Of a stretch of 64,000 nt of DNA, positions 34,501 to 43,101 are shown piece after piece. The stretch is from Candidatus Pseudobacter hemicellulosilyticus (GTDB taxonomy: Bacteria; Bacteroidota; Bacteroidia; Chitinophagales; Chitinophagaceae): contig CP119311.1 of the NCBI GenBank assembly GCA_029202545.1, positions 6,572,001-6,636,000 of the forward strand, read 5' to 3'. The notes below the pieces were generated by a model. That model saw only the letters and a list, made by a program, of their open reading frames with translations. It searched no databases and was not told where the DNA came from. A program made the translations under genes and the position numbers. Each line of letters opens with the position of its first letter. The stretch's first letter is position 1.

Positions 34501-37500
34501 CTGTATTACAGCGTACGCACCAACCTGGATTCCGCCTTCGTGATCCATGAGCTGGAAAGAAAAGGAACACCCGCACAAAGAACCTTTTTCACCCTCCACC
34601 AAAATAGTAAAGGCTTTGAACTGCCCGTTACAGAAGCCGACCGCGGCGGACTGGGCATGCAGGTATTTTTTGTAAAACATAACAGGAGCTATTCCGCCAC
34701 CCAGCTCTGGCAGGTTCCCTATACCAATAAGGAGCTGAGCATTTCTTATGAAACCTTCCGCGACAAGACCCTGCCGGGCAGCGCCGAAAAATGGAAGGTG
34801 AAGATCAGCGGCTACAAAAATGAAAAGCTGGCAGCCGAGCTGCTGACAGCTATGTACGATGCCTCCCTGGACCAGTTCAAACCCCAGCAATGGGCCATCC
34901 CCGGCGTACTGGATTATTTTATGCAGGATCCCTCAAAACGCTGGTCAGGCAACACTAATTTCCAGGAAGTAGGATCGGAATTCAGGAGGACTGAAGTCGG
35001 CAGTATCGATTACTATGAGAAGCGCTATGATGCGCTGCTCACCGGTTTTGAGTTTGGCTTTGGAACCATGGCCTATTTTAAACCACCCAGGATTGTTGCC
35101 GACGCGGCAGTCGCCAGGAACGCTGCGCAGCCCCAGGCCGCCGGTGACCAGGCATACGCAAGGGTCGGAACAATAACGCAGGAATCAAAAAAGGAGGAAA
35201 TCACTGTAACTGGCAATATGGTAGTCATGGGAGACTCCGGCCTGCCAACAGCAGCTGTTGAGCCTGCCGGAGGCCAGCAGCCGGCCACCGCTCCCGTCCG
35301 CACCAATTTCAACGAGACCGCCTTCTTCTTCCCCGACCTGCACACCGATGCACAGGGAAATATTGAATTCTCTTTCACCATGCCCGAAGCCCTCACAAAA
35401 TGGAAATGGATGAGCCTGGCCCATACCAGGGACCTGGCCTTCGGTTATAGCGAGAAAAACATCATCACCCAGAAAGAGCTGATGGTGCAGCCCAACGCCC
35501 CCCGCTTCCTGCGCGAAGGGGATCGTATGGACTTCAGTGGTAAGATCGTTAACCTTACTGATAAAGAGCTCAGCGGCCAGGTAGGGCTGCAGCTCACTGA
35601 TCCCGCCAGCGGGCAACCCGTAGACGGCTGGTTCATCAATGTAACGCCGCAGCAGTATTTCACCGTAGCTGCAGGACAAAGCACACCGGTACGCTTCTCC
35701 ATCCAGATCCCTTACCAGTATAACCGGCCCGTTACCTACCGCATGGTGGCCAGCGCCGGCAACCTGAGCGATGGCGAAGAAGCCATCCTGCCTGTAGTGA
35801 GCAATCGCATGTTGGTAACCGAGAGCCTGCCCATCTCCATACGCGGTACTGCCAGCAAGGATTTCAGTTTCACCAAACTGCTCCAGAGCGGCAGCAGTGA
35901 AACCCTCAGCCAGCACAAACTGACCGTGGAATACACTACCAACCCCGCCTGGTATGCCGTACAGGCCCTGCCCTACCTGATGGAATACCCGTACGATTGT
36001 GCCGAGCAGGTCTTCAACCGTTATTACGCCAATACCCTGGCCGCTTCTATCGTCAAGGCATCACCCGCCATCAAAGCCATTTTTGATCGCTGGAAGATCC
36101 AGGACACAGCCGCCCTGCTCAGCAACCTCCAGAAGAACGAAGAGTTGAAAGCCCTCCTGCTCCAGGAAACACCCTGGGTGCTGGAAGCCAGACAGGAATC
36201 CGAACAGAAGAAAAGGATCGCCCTGCTCTATGATATGGTGCGCATGGGTACCGAACAGCAAAGCGCCCTGGCAAAGCTGCGCGAGCTGCTGCACGACAAA
36301 GGCGGTTTCATGTGGTTCAAAGGCGGCCCGGACGACCGGTACATTACCCAGTACATCCTCACCGGCATCGGTCACCTTAAAAAGCTGAAGGCCCTGCCGG
36401 TCAATGACCCGCAGCTCAACGCCCTGCTCAAAGACGCTATTCCTTACCTGGACCAGCGCATCAAAGAAGACTATGACCAGCTGCTGAAGAGCAAGGCTAA
36501 AATAACAGACAACCAGCTGGGCTATATCCAGATCCAGTATCTCTATATGCGCAGCTTCTTCCCGGAATATGCCGTACCGGGCGCCAGCTTCAACGCGTAT
36601 AATTTCTACCGGAAACAATCGCAGCAGTTCTGGCTCTCCCAAAGCCGCTACATGCAGGGCATGATAGCGCTGTCCCTCCACCGCACCGGCGATCCGCAGA
36701 ACGCGAAGAAAATAATAGCCTCCCTCAAAGAGAATGCCCTGGTCAGCGAAGAGATGGGCATGTACTGGAAGAATATTACAGCAGGCTACTACTGGCACCA
36801 GGCGCCTGTTGAAACACAGGCCCTGCTGATAGAAGCATTTGCCGAAGTGACCAATGATACCAAAGCCGTGGAAGACCTCAAAACCTGGCTGCTGAAACAA
36901 AAACAGACCAATGCCTGGCGCACCACCAGGGCCACTGCGGACGCCTGTTACGCACTGCTGATGCAGGGAACCAGCTGGCTCAGCAATGAACCCGTGGTAG
37001 AGATCCGCCTCGGTGATAAACTGATCCGCAGCACCGAACAGTCCACCGAAGCCGGCACCGGTTATTTCAAGACCAGCATTGATGGCGCTGGGGTAAAACC
37101 GGAAATGGGCAGGATCAACGTCAGCGTGAAGAACGCACCCACTGCCACGCCTTCCCCCAGCTGGGGCGCGGTATACTGGCAGTACTTTGAGAACCTGGAC
37201 AAAATAACACAGGCCGCCACGCCGCTGAAACTGCAGAAGAAATTATACGTGGAGCAAAACACCGACCGTGGTCCCGTACTGCAACCCCTAAACGAAGGCG
37301 AAACATTAAGTGTGGGCGACAAAGTGAAAGTAAGAATAGAACTGACCGTTGACCGGGATATGGAATATGTACATATGAAAGATATGCGCGCCGCCTGCAT
37401 GGAACCGGTCAATGTACTCAGCGGCTATAAATGGCAGGGTGGCCTCGGTTATTATGAAAGCACCAAAGACGCCAGCACCAATTTCTTCTTTGGCGCGTTG

Positions 37501-37644
37501 CGCAAGGGCACCTGGATATTTGAATATCCACTGTTTGTGACCCATACCGGTACTTTCAGCAATGGGGTTACCAGCATCCAGTGCATGTATGCTCCGGAAT
37601 TTACTGCACATTCTGAAGGAATAAAAGTGAGCGTTGAACAATAG
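31516..37644 (+). CDS. Giant alpha-2-macroglobulin-family protein
   Basis: This 2042-residue exported protein is of the bacterial alpha-2-macroglobulin family, which traps proteases in the periplasm. A signal peptide ends near AVNAQ. The N-terminal 550 residues hold helical repeats peculiar to long Bacteroidota members; MG2-like beta domains start about residue 590 (FLFTDRSIYRPGQ), and FFPDLHTDAQG and TKWKWMSLAHT mark the core. The reactive thioester motif CAEQ is at Cys1495-Gln1498 (YPYDCAEQ) in the helical thioester domain. A C-terminal receptor-binding-like domain follows. No pbpC gene is adjacent. A close TACCTTGT box lies upstream. Confidence 0.92.
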   Translation: MWCKKSGLLVLITLLLTAVNAQQKMNTYDRNWKKIDSLIEQAGLPQSALKELDKLTTLARQEKNEPQLIRTLIYRLNFQDAREENAAQKNITLLQKEISTSSGPARAILQSMTAEAYKRYFEQNRWRIYDRSETSVTFNKDNIATWSADELHREIGAHYLASLSNEKQLQQTRLEPFDPILIKGNTRKLRPTLFDLLAFRALDYFQSKERTLTQPAYAFELNEAAAFADAPAFAAHTFSTRDSSSLSFKALQLYQRILRFHLADTQPYARIDADINRIAFVYNNSTHPDKETLYTQALKNLASQYGQQPAAAQASYLLAAWYAQQARSYEPGKDSTHRYAYLEAAKICQQILLQKDSSEGKTNCQQLLAEIQRPYLSLSTEMVNLPAQPFRSLVQYRNISRIYGRLIRMDLKSREALGSSWEDAYWNKLLKLPSHKTFTQSLPDTRDHQEHGVEIPMEGLPVGMYALVSSTGNDFQMSKDAMALQFFYVSGISYINRENEYFVLHRETGAPLVRASAQLWYRVYDSNTRKYIRRQGENIVTNQQGYFQVAPSASKDHRNFYLELTHGNDHLLIDNYQYNNTYQPEKQDKPQLTSFLFTDRSIYRPGQLLYAKGIVINKTTDGKNSTVASGVATTILLLDANGQPIDSVKVTTSDYGSWNARFTLPSGVLNGQFQLLDKTSSTYHSFSVEEYKRPRFYTEINKPGGSYRLNDSITLTGQAKAYAGNNIDGASVRYRVVRRTVMPFWYYGFTPGSYSSSRIWPPYQNNSMEIAHGETSTDANGQFTIRFRAIPDNSVDRKLQPSFYYEVSADVTDISGETRSGSTGLSISYQALQLAINLPDQLPADSLAGIRISSTNSSDSFQQARVTLTLRPLTTPSRQFRQRLWQEPDQFLLSKEEYYRLFPYDIYSNEDNVQQWPEGPALLTITDTTAADSRFAIGKTRIPAGWYKVEASTTDKFGEPVKDIKYVQLTDQADRNPQAYVSIDTRNPAAEPGQRLYYSVRTNLDSAFVIHELERKGTPAQRTFFTLHQNSKGFELPVTEADRGGLGMQVFFVKHNRSYSATQLWQVPYTNKELSISYETFRDKTLPGSAEKWKVKISGYKNEKLAAELLTAMYDASLDQFKPQQWAIPGVLDYFMQDPSKRWSGNTNFQEVGSEFRRTEVGSIDYYEKRYDALLTGFEFGFGTMAYFKPPRIVADAAVARNAAQPQAAGDQAYARVGTITQESKKEEITVTGNMVVMGDSGLPTAAVEPAGGQQPATAPVRTNFNETAFFFPDLHTDAQGNIEFSFTMPEALTKWKWMSLAHTRDLAFGYSEKNIITQKELMVQPNAPRFLREGDRMDFSGKIVNLTDKELSGQVGLQLTDPASGQPVDGWFINVTPQQYFTVAAGQSTPVRFSIQIPYQYNRPVTYRMVASAGNLSDGEEAILPVVSNRMLVTESLPISIRGTASKDFSFTKLLQSGSSETLSQHKLTVEYTTNPAWYAVQALPYLMEYPYDCAEQVFNRYYANTLAASIVKASPAIKAIFDRWKIQDTAALLSNLQKNEELKALLLQETPWVLEARQESEQKKRIALLYDMVRMGTEQQSALAKLRELLHDKGGFMWFKGGPDDRYITQYILTGIGHLKKLKALPVNDPQLNALLKDAIPYLDQRIKEDYDQLLKSKAKITDNQLGYIQIQYLYMRSFFPEYAVPGASFNAYNFYRKQSQQFWLSQSRYMQGMIALSLHRTGDPQNAKKIIASLKENALVSEEMGMYWKNITAGYYWHQAPVETQALLIEAFAEVTNDTKAVEDLKTWLLKQKQTNAWRTTRATADACYALLMQGTSWLSNEPVVEIRLGDKLIRSTEQSTEAGTGYFKTSIDGAGVKPEMGRINVSVKNAPTATPSPSWGAVYWQYFENLDKITQAATPLKLQKKLYVEQNTDRGPVLQPLNEGETLSVGDKVKVRIELTVDRDMEYVHMKDMRAACMEPVNVLSGYKWQGGLGYYESTKDASTNFFFGALRKGTWIFEYPLFVTHTGTFSNGVTSIQCMYAPEFTAHSEGIKVSVEQ

Positions 37645-37648
37645 CACT

Positions 37649-37656
37649 TATTTTTG
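37649..37656 (+). promoter_or_regulatory. -7 box of the FAD oxidoreductase gene
   Basis: TATTTTTG lies 4 bp before the ATG at 37661 and just after the alpha-2-macroglobulin stop. It would give an almost leaderless transcript. No TTTG is seen at -33. Confidence 0.4.
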
Positions 37657-37660
37657 CCGC

Positions 37661-38728
37661 ATGCAAACAGATTGTATCATCGTTGGACAAGGCATATCAG
37701 GCACCATGCTGAGCTGGGCACTGCAACAGGCCGGCATTGCGCACATTGTCATTGATCACCCAAAGAATAACACCGCCTCCAGGGTAGCACCCGGCGTTAT
37801 CAACCCCGTTACAGGAAGACGTATTGTAAAAACCTGGATGATAGATGAGCTGATGCCTCATGCCTGGAATATTTACCAGCAGCTGGGTCAGGCCACTGGC
37901 ATCACTGCTATTGAGCAAAAGAATATCGTAGACTTCTTCACCACACCACAGATGAAGAATGCCTTCGAAAGCCGGTTCGAAACAGACCAGCAGTACCTCG
38001 CCCTCCCCAACAGGGATAGCGACTGGCAGCCCTATTTCCATTTTGATTTCGGCTACGGAGAAATTGACCCGGTATACCTGGTGAACCTGCAGACCGTCCT
38101 GCCCGCTTACCGCAAACTGTTGCAGCAACGCAACCAGTTGTGGGAAGAAGAACTGGATACGCAGCTGCTGCAGGTAGAACCCGGTAAAGTACAATACAAG
38201 GACCTGCAGGCGGAGCGGATCATTTTCTGTGACGGCATTGCCGGAGCCAGTAATCCCTGGTTCCACCAGCTGCCTTTTTCTGCCAATAAAGGAGAAGTAG
38301 TATGGGTGGAGATCAAAGACATGCCCGATACCAATCTCTATAAAAAAGGCTTTGCCCTGATCCCCTGGGAAAAGGATGTATTCTGGTTAGGTTCCACCTA
38401 CCTCTGGGAATTTGAAAACGATCAGCCAACCCCGGGCTTCAGGCAGTTTGCCGATACCTGGCTGCAGCAGACCGTAAAGCTTCCCTACAAGATCCTGGAT
38501 CATAAGGCAGCTATAAGGCCCGCCACCCTGGAACGCCGGCCATTTGTAGGATTTCATCCGGAAATCCCGGCTGTAGGTATCCTTAATGGCATGGGCACCA
38601 AGGGCTGTTCACTGGCCCCCTGGTTTGCACAGGAAATGGTGCAGCAATTGCTGACAGGCAGCCCGCTGACACCGGAAGCTTCCGTGCAGCGCTTCAGGGG
38701 CGTCCTGTCCAGGGATCTGTCCAATTAA
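37661..38728 (+). CDS. FAD-dependent oxidoreductase (DAO-like)
   Basis: This 355-residue FAD protein of the D-amino-acid-oxidase-like fold begins with the Rossmann motif VGQGISGTML (8-17). RVAPGVINPVTGRR is conserved in this subfamily, and IRPATLERRPFVG with GMGTKGCSLAP near the end binds FAD. The ATG at 37661 is chosen because the fold begins at once; a longer frame adds nine residues. It probably oxidises an amine or amino acid in the cytoplasm; the substrate cannot be inferred. It is followed by a strong terminator. Confidence 0.88.
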   Translation: MQTDCIIVGQGISGTMLSWALQQAGIAHIVIDHPKNNTASRVAPGVINPVTGRRIVKTWMIDELMPHAWNIYQQLGQATGITAIEQKNIVDFFTTPQMKNAFESRFETDQQYLALPNRDSDWQPYFHFDFGYGEIDPVYLVNLQTVLPAYRKLLQQRNQLWEEELDTQLLQVEPGKVQYKDLQAERIIFCDGIAGASNPWFHQLPFSANKGEVVWVEIKDMPDTNLYKKGFALIPWEKDVFWLGSTYLWEFENDQPTPGFRQFADTWLQQTVKLPYKILDHKAAIRPATLERRPFVGFHPEIPAVGILNGMGTKGCSLAPWFAQEMVQQLLTGSPLTPEASVQRFRGVLSRDLSN

Positions 38729-38747
38729 ACCAGCTTTATTGATACGC

Positions 38748-38775
38748 AGGGGCTGCCAACGGCAGCCCCTTTTTT
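38748..38775 (+). terminator. Intrinsic terminator after FAD oxidoreductase
   Basis: The stem AGGGGCTGCC pairs with GGCAGCCCCT around an AAC loop, followed by six T. This is a strong intrinsic terminator on the plus strand, 19 bp after the stop codon. Confidence 0.92.
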
Positions 38776-38936
38776 GTGGTACTTTTCTCTGCTCCCTTTT
38801 GACGGCCCGACCTTAACAACAGGACTGGCTGCCTGCTCCTGTGAAAAGAGTAACCAATCCCGGTTTTACTTATTTTTGCCGGTCAGCCGCTGCCAGCCAG
38901 CAGGGGCGCTATTCTCAATCACCCTCATAACGCAAC

Positions 38937-39365
38937 ATGTCCGCCAACAAAATGTATTCTATTCCCGACCGTTTCCGGAGAATAGAGAACCTCCATATCT
39001 TTTTCTGGTTACTGAAAGACATCTGCTGGTGTATGACCTGGCGCACCCTGGGCATCATCATGCTGATACCTACTCTTACAGTAGCCATCCTCATTACCTG
39101 GCAAACCCGCAAGCTGAAAGCGGAACTGTTCCATAACCTGGCCGTGGCCTTCTGGATCTGCGCCAACGGCTACTGGATGATCATAGAATTTTTTGGTTAC
39201 GATGAGCAGCTGCGCATCTTTACCGTGATCCCCTTCAGTATTGGCCTTTTCTTTATTGTAATTTATTACGTGTATGTGCGCCCCCGGGAAATGCGGAAAG
39301 AAAAGCTGGTCACCATCAGCGTGGAAGTTCCGGAAACTACTTTGCAGGTAGCGCAATCAGCCTGA
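38937..39365 (+). CDS. Small membrane protein of unknown function
   Basis: I do not recognise this 142-residue protein. It has three hydrophobic segments at about 36-55, 67-86 and 94-116, the last one rich in aromatic residues, then a charged RPREMRKEK and a short tail. A TATTTTTG box at 38871-38878 lies 58 bp upstream. Codon use looks normal for the window. The opposite strand and other frames have no better candidate. It lies between two terminators and is probably transcribed alone. Confidence 0.7.
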   Translation: MSANKMYSIPDRFRRIENLHIFFWLLKDICWCMTWRTLGIIMLIPTLTVAILITWQTRKLKAELFHNLAVAFWICANGYWMIIEFFGYDEQLRIFTVIPFSIGLFFIVIYYVYVRPREMRKEKLVTISVEVPETTLQVAQSA

Positions 39366-39441
39366 GCCAATTCAAGCCCTGCTGTTGTCCCCGGGCAGCA
39401 GCCTTCAATTGCCAGGAGCGGCTGCAGGTATAAGCGCCCAT

Positions 39442-39475
39442 AAAAAAACCCGGCACGTAGACACGGGGCCGGGGT
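39442..39475 (-). terminator. Intrinsic terminator after MtfA-like gene
   Basis: Read on the minus strand, CCCGGC pairs with GCCGGG across a 13-nt loop, followed by seven T. It lies about 40 bp after the peptidase gene's stop. The stem is short but the T-run is good. Confidence 0.7.
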
Positions 39476-39512
39476 AATAACCAATAGAAAACTCAAAAAA
39501 AATACGTTTGCA

Positions 39513-40325
39513 TCAGGCTGCCGCAAGGCGCGCCCTGTTGATGATCACCAGCGGATCCTGGCGCAGCAGGCGGCTCATGGCGCTGAACAGCTCCGGCAGT
39601 TCATGGCGCAGGCGGATGGGGTTCTCAAAGAACAGCTCCACGCTCATGGCCCAGAACTCGTGGTAGTTAGTGCCGGCATATTCGCCCAGAATATTTTTGG
39701 AACCCGCCTGCATAGACTCAAAGATGGGGCGGGCTATTTTGCTGAAATTCCTGAATTCCTTTTTGAAATGTTTGTCCTCCTCGGTGCGGGTAATAAAATT
39801 CACCCAGGCCAGGGCATGCGCCATTTCATGCACACCCACATTGCAGTTGGGGGAAAGCCCCTGGATACCCAGCAGGAAATTATCCCAGGACAGGTAAATG
39901 CCGCTATGGTCCACATGGCCCTGGAAAGGCCGGGCATATTGACCGTAATGATAGTCTTCCTTCAGCACATAGATATTCCGGAAATAGCCCAGCTGGAACT
40001 TTTCCAGTCCAAAGGTCAGCTGAACAGCGGCGGCGCTGATCAGGATGGACATCTCCTGTTTCTCCTTAACTTCTATATAATGGAAATGCCTGGCGGCGCG
40101 GAAAAGAAAAGTGCGGAAAAGGAATTTTCGTTTGTCTTCCGGGCTGAGCCGGTTATAAAAACGCATATAGCGGGAGATCACGGCATGCAAAGCGGATTCC
40201 TGGGAGAGAAAGCGTGCGTACTGACGCCGGATATGCAGCCGGTTGATCCATTCCGTCACAGGTCCATACAGGAATATAATACCGAAAACCACGGTGGAAA
40301 TGACCAGTATTTCCATAAGGTCCAT
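39513..40325 (-). CDS. MtfA-like zinc metallopeptidase with membrane anchor
   Basis: This 270-residue protein is of the M90 (MtfA) family. One N-terminal membrane segment (about 5-24) precedes the cytoplasmic peptidase domain. The zinc motif HEMAH is at 166-170, with YHEFWAMSVELFFE supplying the third ligand glutamate near 232-236. Enterobacterial MtfA binds the repressor Mlc and regulates glucose uptake; whether this applies here is unknown. The ATG at 40325 (MDLMEILVIS) is chosen over a 50-residue longer frame with an improbable N-terminus. Confidence 0.86.
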   Translation of the reverse strand: MDLMEILVISTVVFGIIFLYGPVTEWINRLHIRRQYARFLSQESALHAVISRYMRFYNRLSPEDKRKFLFRTFLFRAARHFHYIEVKEKQEMSILISAAAVQLTFGLEKFQLGYFRNIYVLKEDYHYGQYARPFQGHVDHSGIYLSWDNFLLGIQGLSPNCNVGVHEMAHALAWVNFITRTEEDKHFKKEFRNFSKIARPIFESMQAGSKNILGEYAGTNYHEFWAMSVELFFENPIRLRHELPELFSAMSRLLRQDPLVIINRARLAAA

Positions 40326-40690
40326 TTTTTCTTTTTGTGAATAACAGGTACGAGGGCAACATCGCGTGGTTTTCACTAAGCGTTGGATTCTGAGGTACGG
40401 TCTTTCGGGGAAGTGGAAATAAAAAAGGTAAAGTTCCAGGATGGGGTTCTGGGGTATTCTGTGGTCCGGCGACAAAATAGAAATTAAAAACCAAAAATGA
40501 AAGCCCCCTGCATAAATTTTAATGTTCCATCTCTAACTGCCTGAAGATAGCGGACTTGCAAGTACATACAGGACATTGACATTTCAATTATCTTTGCCGC
40601 GCACCGGCAGCGCCGGGGACTGGTCAAACCCTCCATCTGGTGCTGAAGCGCAACCTTTTATACAGACATTACAAAAAACCTATATAGGAA
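40326..40690. other. Divergent intergenic region between MtfA-like gene and aspS
   Basis: This stretch of 365 bp holds no credible gene. A TATCTTTG box at 40589-40596 is the likely aspS promoter, about 95 bp before its start, although no TTTG was seen at the expected -33 position. On the other strand a TATTTTGT variant near 40480 may drive the peptidase gene. No riboswitch or T-box structure was recognised in the aspS leader. Confidence 0.45.
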
Positions 40691-42517
40691 ATGTACAGAA
40701 CGCATACCTGTGGAGAACTCCGGTTAACACATGCCGGACAGGAAGTAACCCTCGCCGGCTGGATCCAGACCATCCGGAAATTTGGCAGCATCAGTTTTGC
40801 CGACCTCCGCGACCGCTATGGCATCACCCAATTGTTATTTGGTGAAGAGCTGAACCAGCAACTGGACCAGCAGCCCCTGGGCCGCGAGTTTGTGGTACAG
40901 GCCAAAGGCATTGTCACCGAGCGCACCAGCAAGAATCCCCAGCTGGCCACCGGTGATATTGAGATCAATATCACGTCTTTTAAAATTCTCAATAGATCCG
41001 CAACACCGCCCTTCACCATCCAGGATGATACGGATGGCGGGGACGATCTGCGTATGAAATTCCGCTACCTGGATCTCCGCCGCAACCTGGTGCGGAAGAA
41101 CCTGGAACTGCGGTATGCCGTGAACCGCGCCGCGCGTAACTTCCTCCATGAAAACCAGTTCATGGATATTGAAACGCCTTTCCTGATCAAGTCTACCCCG
41201 GAAGGCGCCCGCGACTTTGTTGTCCCTTCCCGCATGAACGGCGGACAGTTCTATGCACTGCCCCAATCCCCCCAGACCTTCAAACAACTCCTGATGGTCA
41301 GCGGTTATGACCGCTACTACCAGATCACCAAATGCTTCCGCGATGAGGACCTCCGTGCCGATCGCCAGCCCGAGTTCACACAGATTGACTGTGAAATGAG
41401 CTTTGTAGAGCAGGAAGACATCCTGTCCATGTTTGAAGGCATGGTGAAACATATTTTCAAGGCCGTCAAAGGCATCGACTATACAGAGACCCTGCCCCGC
41501 ATGACCTGGGAAAACGCTATGTGGCAGTATGGCAACGACAAACCGGATATCCGTTTTGACATGCAGCTGCTCAACATCAAATCCGCTTTCCAGAAAGACG
41601 GCGGTTACCCGGCCACCGGCCAGCTGCTCAGCGGCGTGGACTTCAAGGTCTTCAACGAAGCTGAAACTGTTATTGCACTGGTAGCACCCGGCTGCGCCGA
41701 GTATACCCGCAAACAGCTGGATGAACTGACCGACTGGGTAAAACGACCGCAGATAGGCATGCAGGGCCTGGTATATATTAAAGTAAATACAGACGGTACT
41801 TACAAAAGCAGCGTAGATAAATTCTTTACAGAAGATAAACTCAAAGCCATTGCCGATGCAGCCCGCGCCAAAGCCGGCGACCTGGTGCTGATAGTGGCCG
41901 GCTTCGAGGAAAGGACCCGCAAAGCCGCCAGCGAACTGCGCCTGGAACTGGGCGAACGCCTCGGCTTCCGCAAAAAAGACGAGTTCAAACTGCTCTGGGT
42001 ACTGGACTTCCCCTTGTTTGAATATGCCGAGGATGAAAACCGCTGGGTAGCCCGTCACCATCCCTTCACCGCACCCAAACCGGACCATATCCGGCACATG
42101 ATCGATAACGATCCCGTTATCAGCAACGCTGCTGAATACCTCAAACACCCTTATTCAAATATCAAGGCCAATGCCTATGATATGGTGCTCAACGGCAACG
42201 AGATCGGTGGTGGTTCTATCCGGATCTTTCAGCGCGACCTGCAGGAAAAAATGTTCGCCGCCCTGGGCATGAGCCAGGAAGAATCCCTGCACAAATTCGG
42301 CTTCCTGCTGGGCGCCTTTGAATACGGCGCGCCGCCGCATGGAGGTATCGCCTTCGGCTTTGACCGCCTTTGCGCTATCCTGGGCGGCAGCGAAAGTATC
42401 CGCGACTTCATGGCCTTCCCCAAGAACAACAGCGGCCGTGACGTGATGCTGGACGCCCCCGCAGCCATTGACGATAAACAACTGAACGAATTACAGATCA
42501 AAGTAGACCTGAAATAA
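40691..42517 (+). CDS. aspS: Aspartyl-tRNA synthetase
   Basis: This 608-residue class II synthetase attaches aspartate to tRNA-Asp. The N-terminal OB-fold anticodon-binding domain (about 1-110) begins MYRTHTCGELRLTHAGQEV. Catalytic motif 2 is FRDEDLRADRQPEFTQID, and motif 3 is GIAFGFDRL near the end. A GAD insertion domain lies at about 290-420, the bacterial type. QSPQTFKQLLMVSGYDRYYQ is the expected motif 1 neighbour. The start agrees with the family. Confidence 0.98.
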   Translation: MYRTHTCGELRLTHAGQEVTLAGWIQTIRKFGSISFADLRDRYGITQLLFGEELNQQLDQQPLGREFVVQAKGIVTERTSKNPQLATGDIEINITSFKILNRSATPPFTIQDDTDGGDDLRMKFRYLDLRRNLVRKNLELRYAVNRAARNFLHENQFMDIETPFLIKSTPEGARDFVVPSRMNGGQFYALPQSPQTFKQLLMVSGYDRYYQITKCFRDEDLRADRQPEFTQIDCEMSFVEQEDILSMFEGMVKHIFKAVKGIDYTETLPRMTWENAMWQYGNDKPDIRFDMQLLNIKSAFQKDGGYPATGQLLSGVDFKVFNEAETVIALVAPGCAEYTRKQLDELTDWVKRPQIGMQGLVYIKVNTDGTYKSSVDKFFTEDKLKAIADAARAKAGDLVLIVAGFEERTRKAASELRLELGERLGFRKKDEFKLLWVLDFPLFEYAEDENRWVARHHPFTAPKPDHIRHMIDNDPVISNAAEYLKHPYSNIKANAYDMVLNGNEIGGGSIRIFQRDLQEKMFAALGMSQEESLHKFGFLLGAFEYGAPPHGGIAFGFDRLCAILGGSESIRDFMAFPKNNSGRDVMLDAPAAIDDKQLNELQIKVDLK

Positions 42518-42527
42518 ATACATTGTT

Positions 42528-43028
42528 TTGATTACCTTTTACCGCATACTTAATTTCCTTTTACTGGTGGTGGCAGGCCTGCTGCTGATGGCCATATTTC
42601 TTATGCTGCCGGCCGTCCTGAGCAATCCGCAATTGCCCTTACGGGTATTTGCCATGATCTGCCTGGTGATCTATTCCTATAGCAGCTGGATCTTCCTGCA
42701 AAGGGCTGTAGACAGGCGCCTGCCCTGCAAACCCTTCCTCCGGGACCTGATCCGTGTCAATGCCATCGTTTCCATCGTAGTGGCGGTGCTGATCCTGGCA
42801 CAGGGCATCATTGCCCTGAACAATCCCACCATGCTCACACAGGAGGTGGATGACCTGATGGGGAATGTACCCCAGGGAGCTGATATTTCCCGGGAACAGG
42901 CCATGGGTTATCTCAAGACCGGCCTGAAAATATCCATGGCCTATGGCGCTGTGGTGCTGGTCCATACACTGCTCACTTTCCGCTTACTGAAATTATACCG
43001 TCATATGTTCAAACAGCCGGAGGCTTAA
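42528..43028 (+). CDS. Small membrane protein of unknown function
   Basis: I do not recognise this 166-residue protein. It has four hydrophobic segments (about 5-30, 36-58, 74-98, 133-155) with both ends likely in the cytoplasm. The only start that keeps the first membrane segment whole is a TTG at 42528, 10 bp after aspS; an ATG at codon 21 would cut that segment. It is probably co-transcribed with aspS. The polar stretch 100-125 between segments three and four is acidic. Confidence 0.7.
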   Translation: MITFYRILNFLLLVVAGLLLMAIFLMLPAVLSNPQLPLRVFAMICLVIYSYSSWIFLQRAVDRRLPCKPFLRDLIRVNAIVSIVVAVLILAQGIIALNNPTMLTQEVDDLMGNVPQGADISREQAMGYLKTGLKISMAYGAVVLVHTLLTFRLLKLYRHMFKQPEA

Positions 43029-43101
43029 TCCCCTCCGGCTATTTGCCTGCCTTTTACTACCGCCCTCGAAAACTAATATTTTTAGTAACTTCGGGGTCGT
43101 T

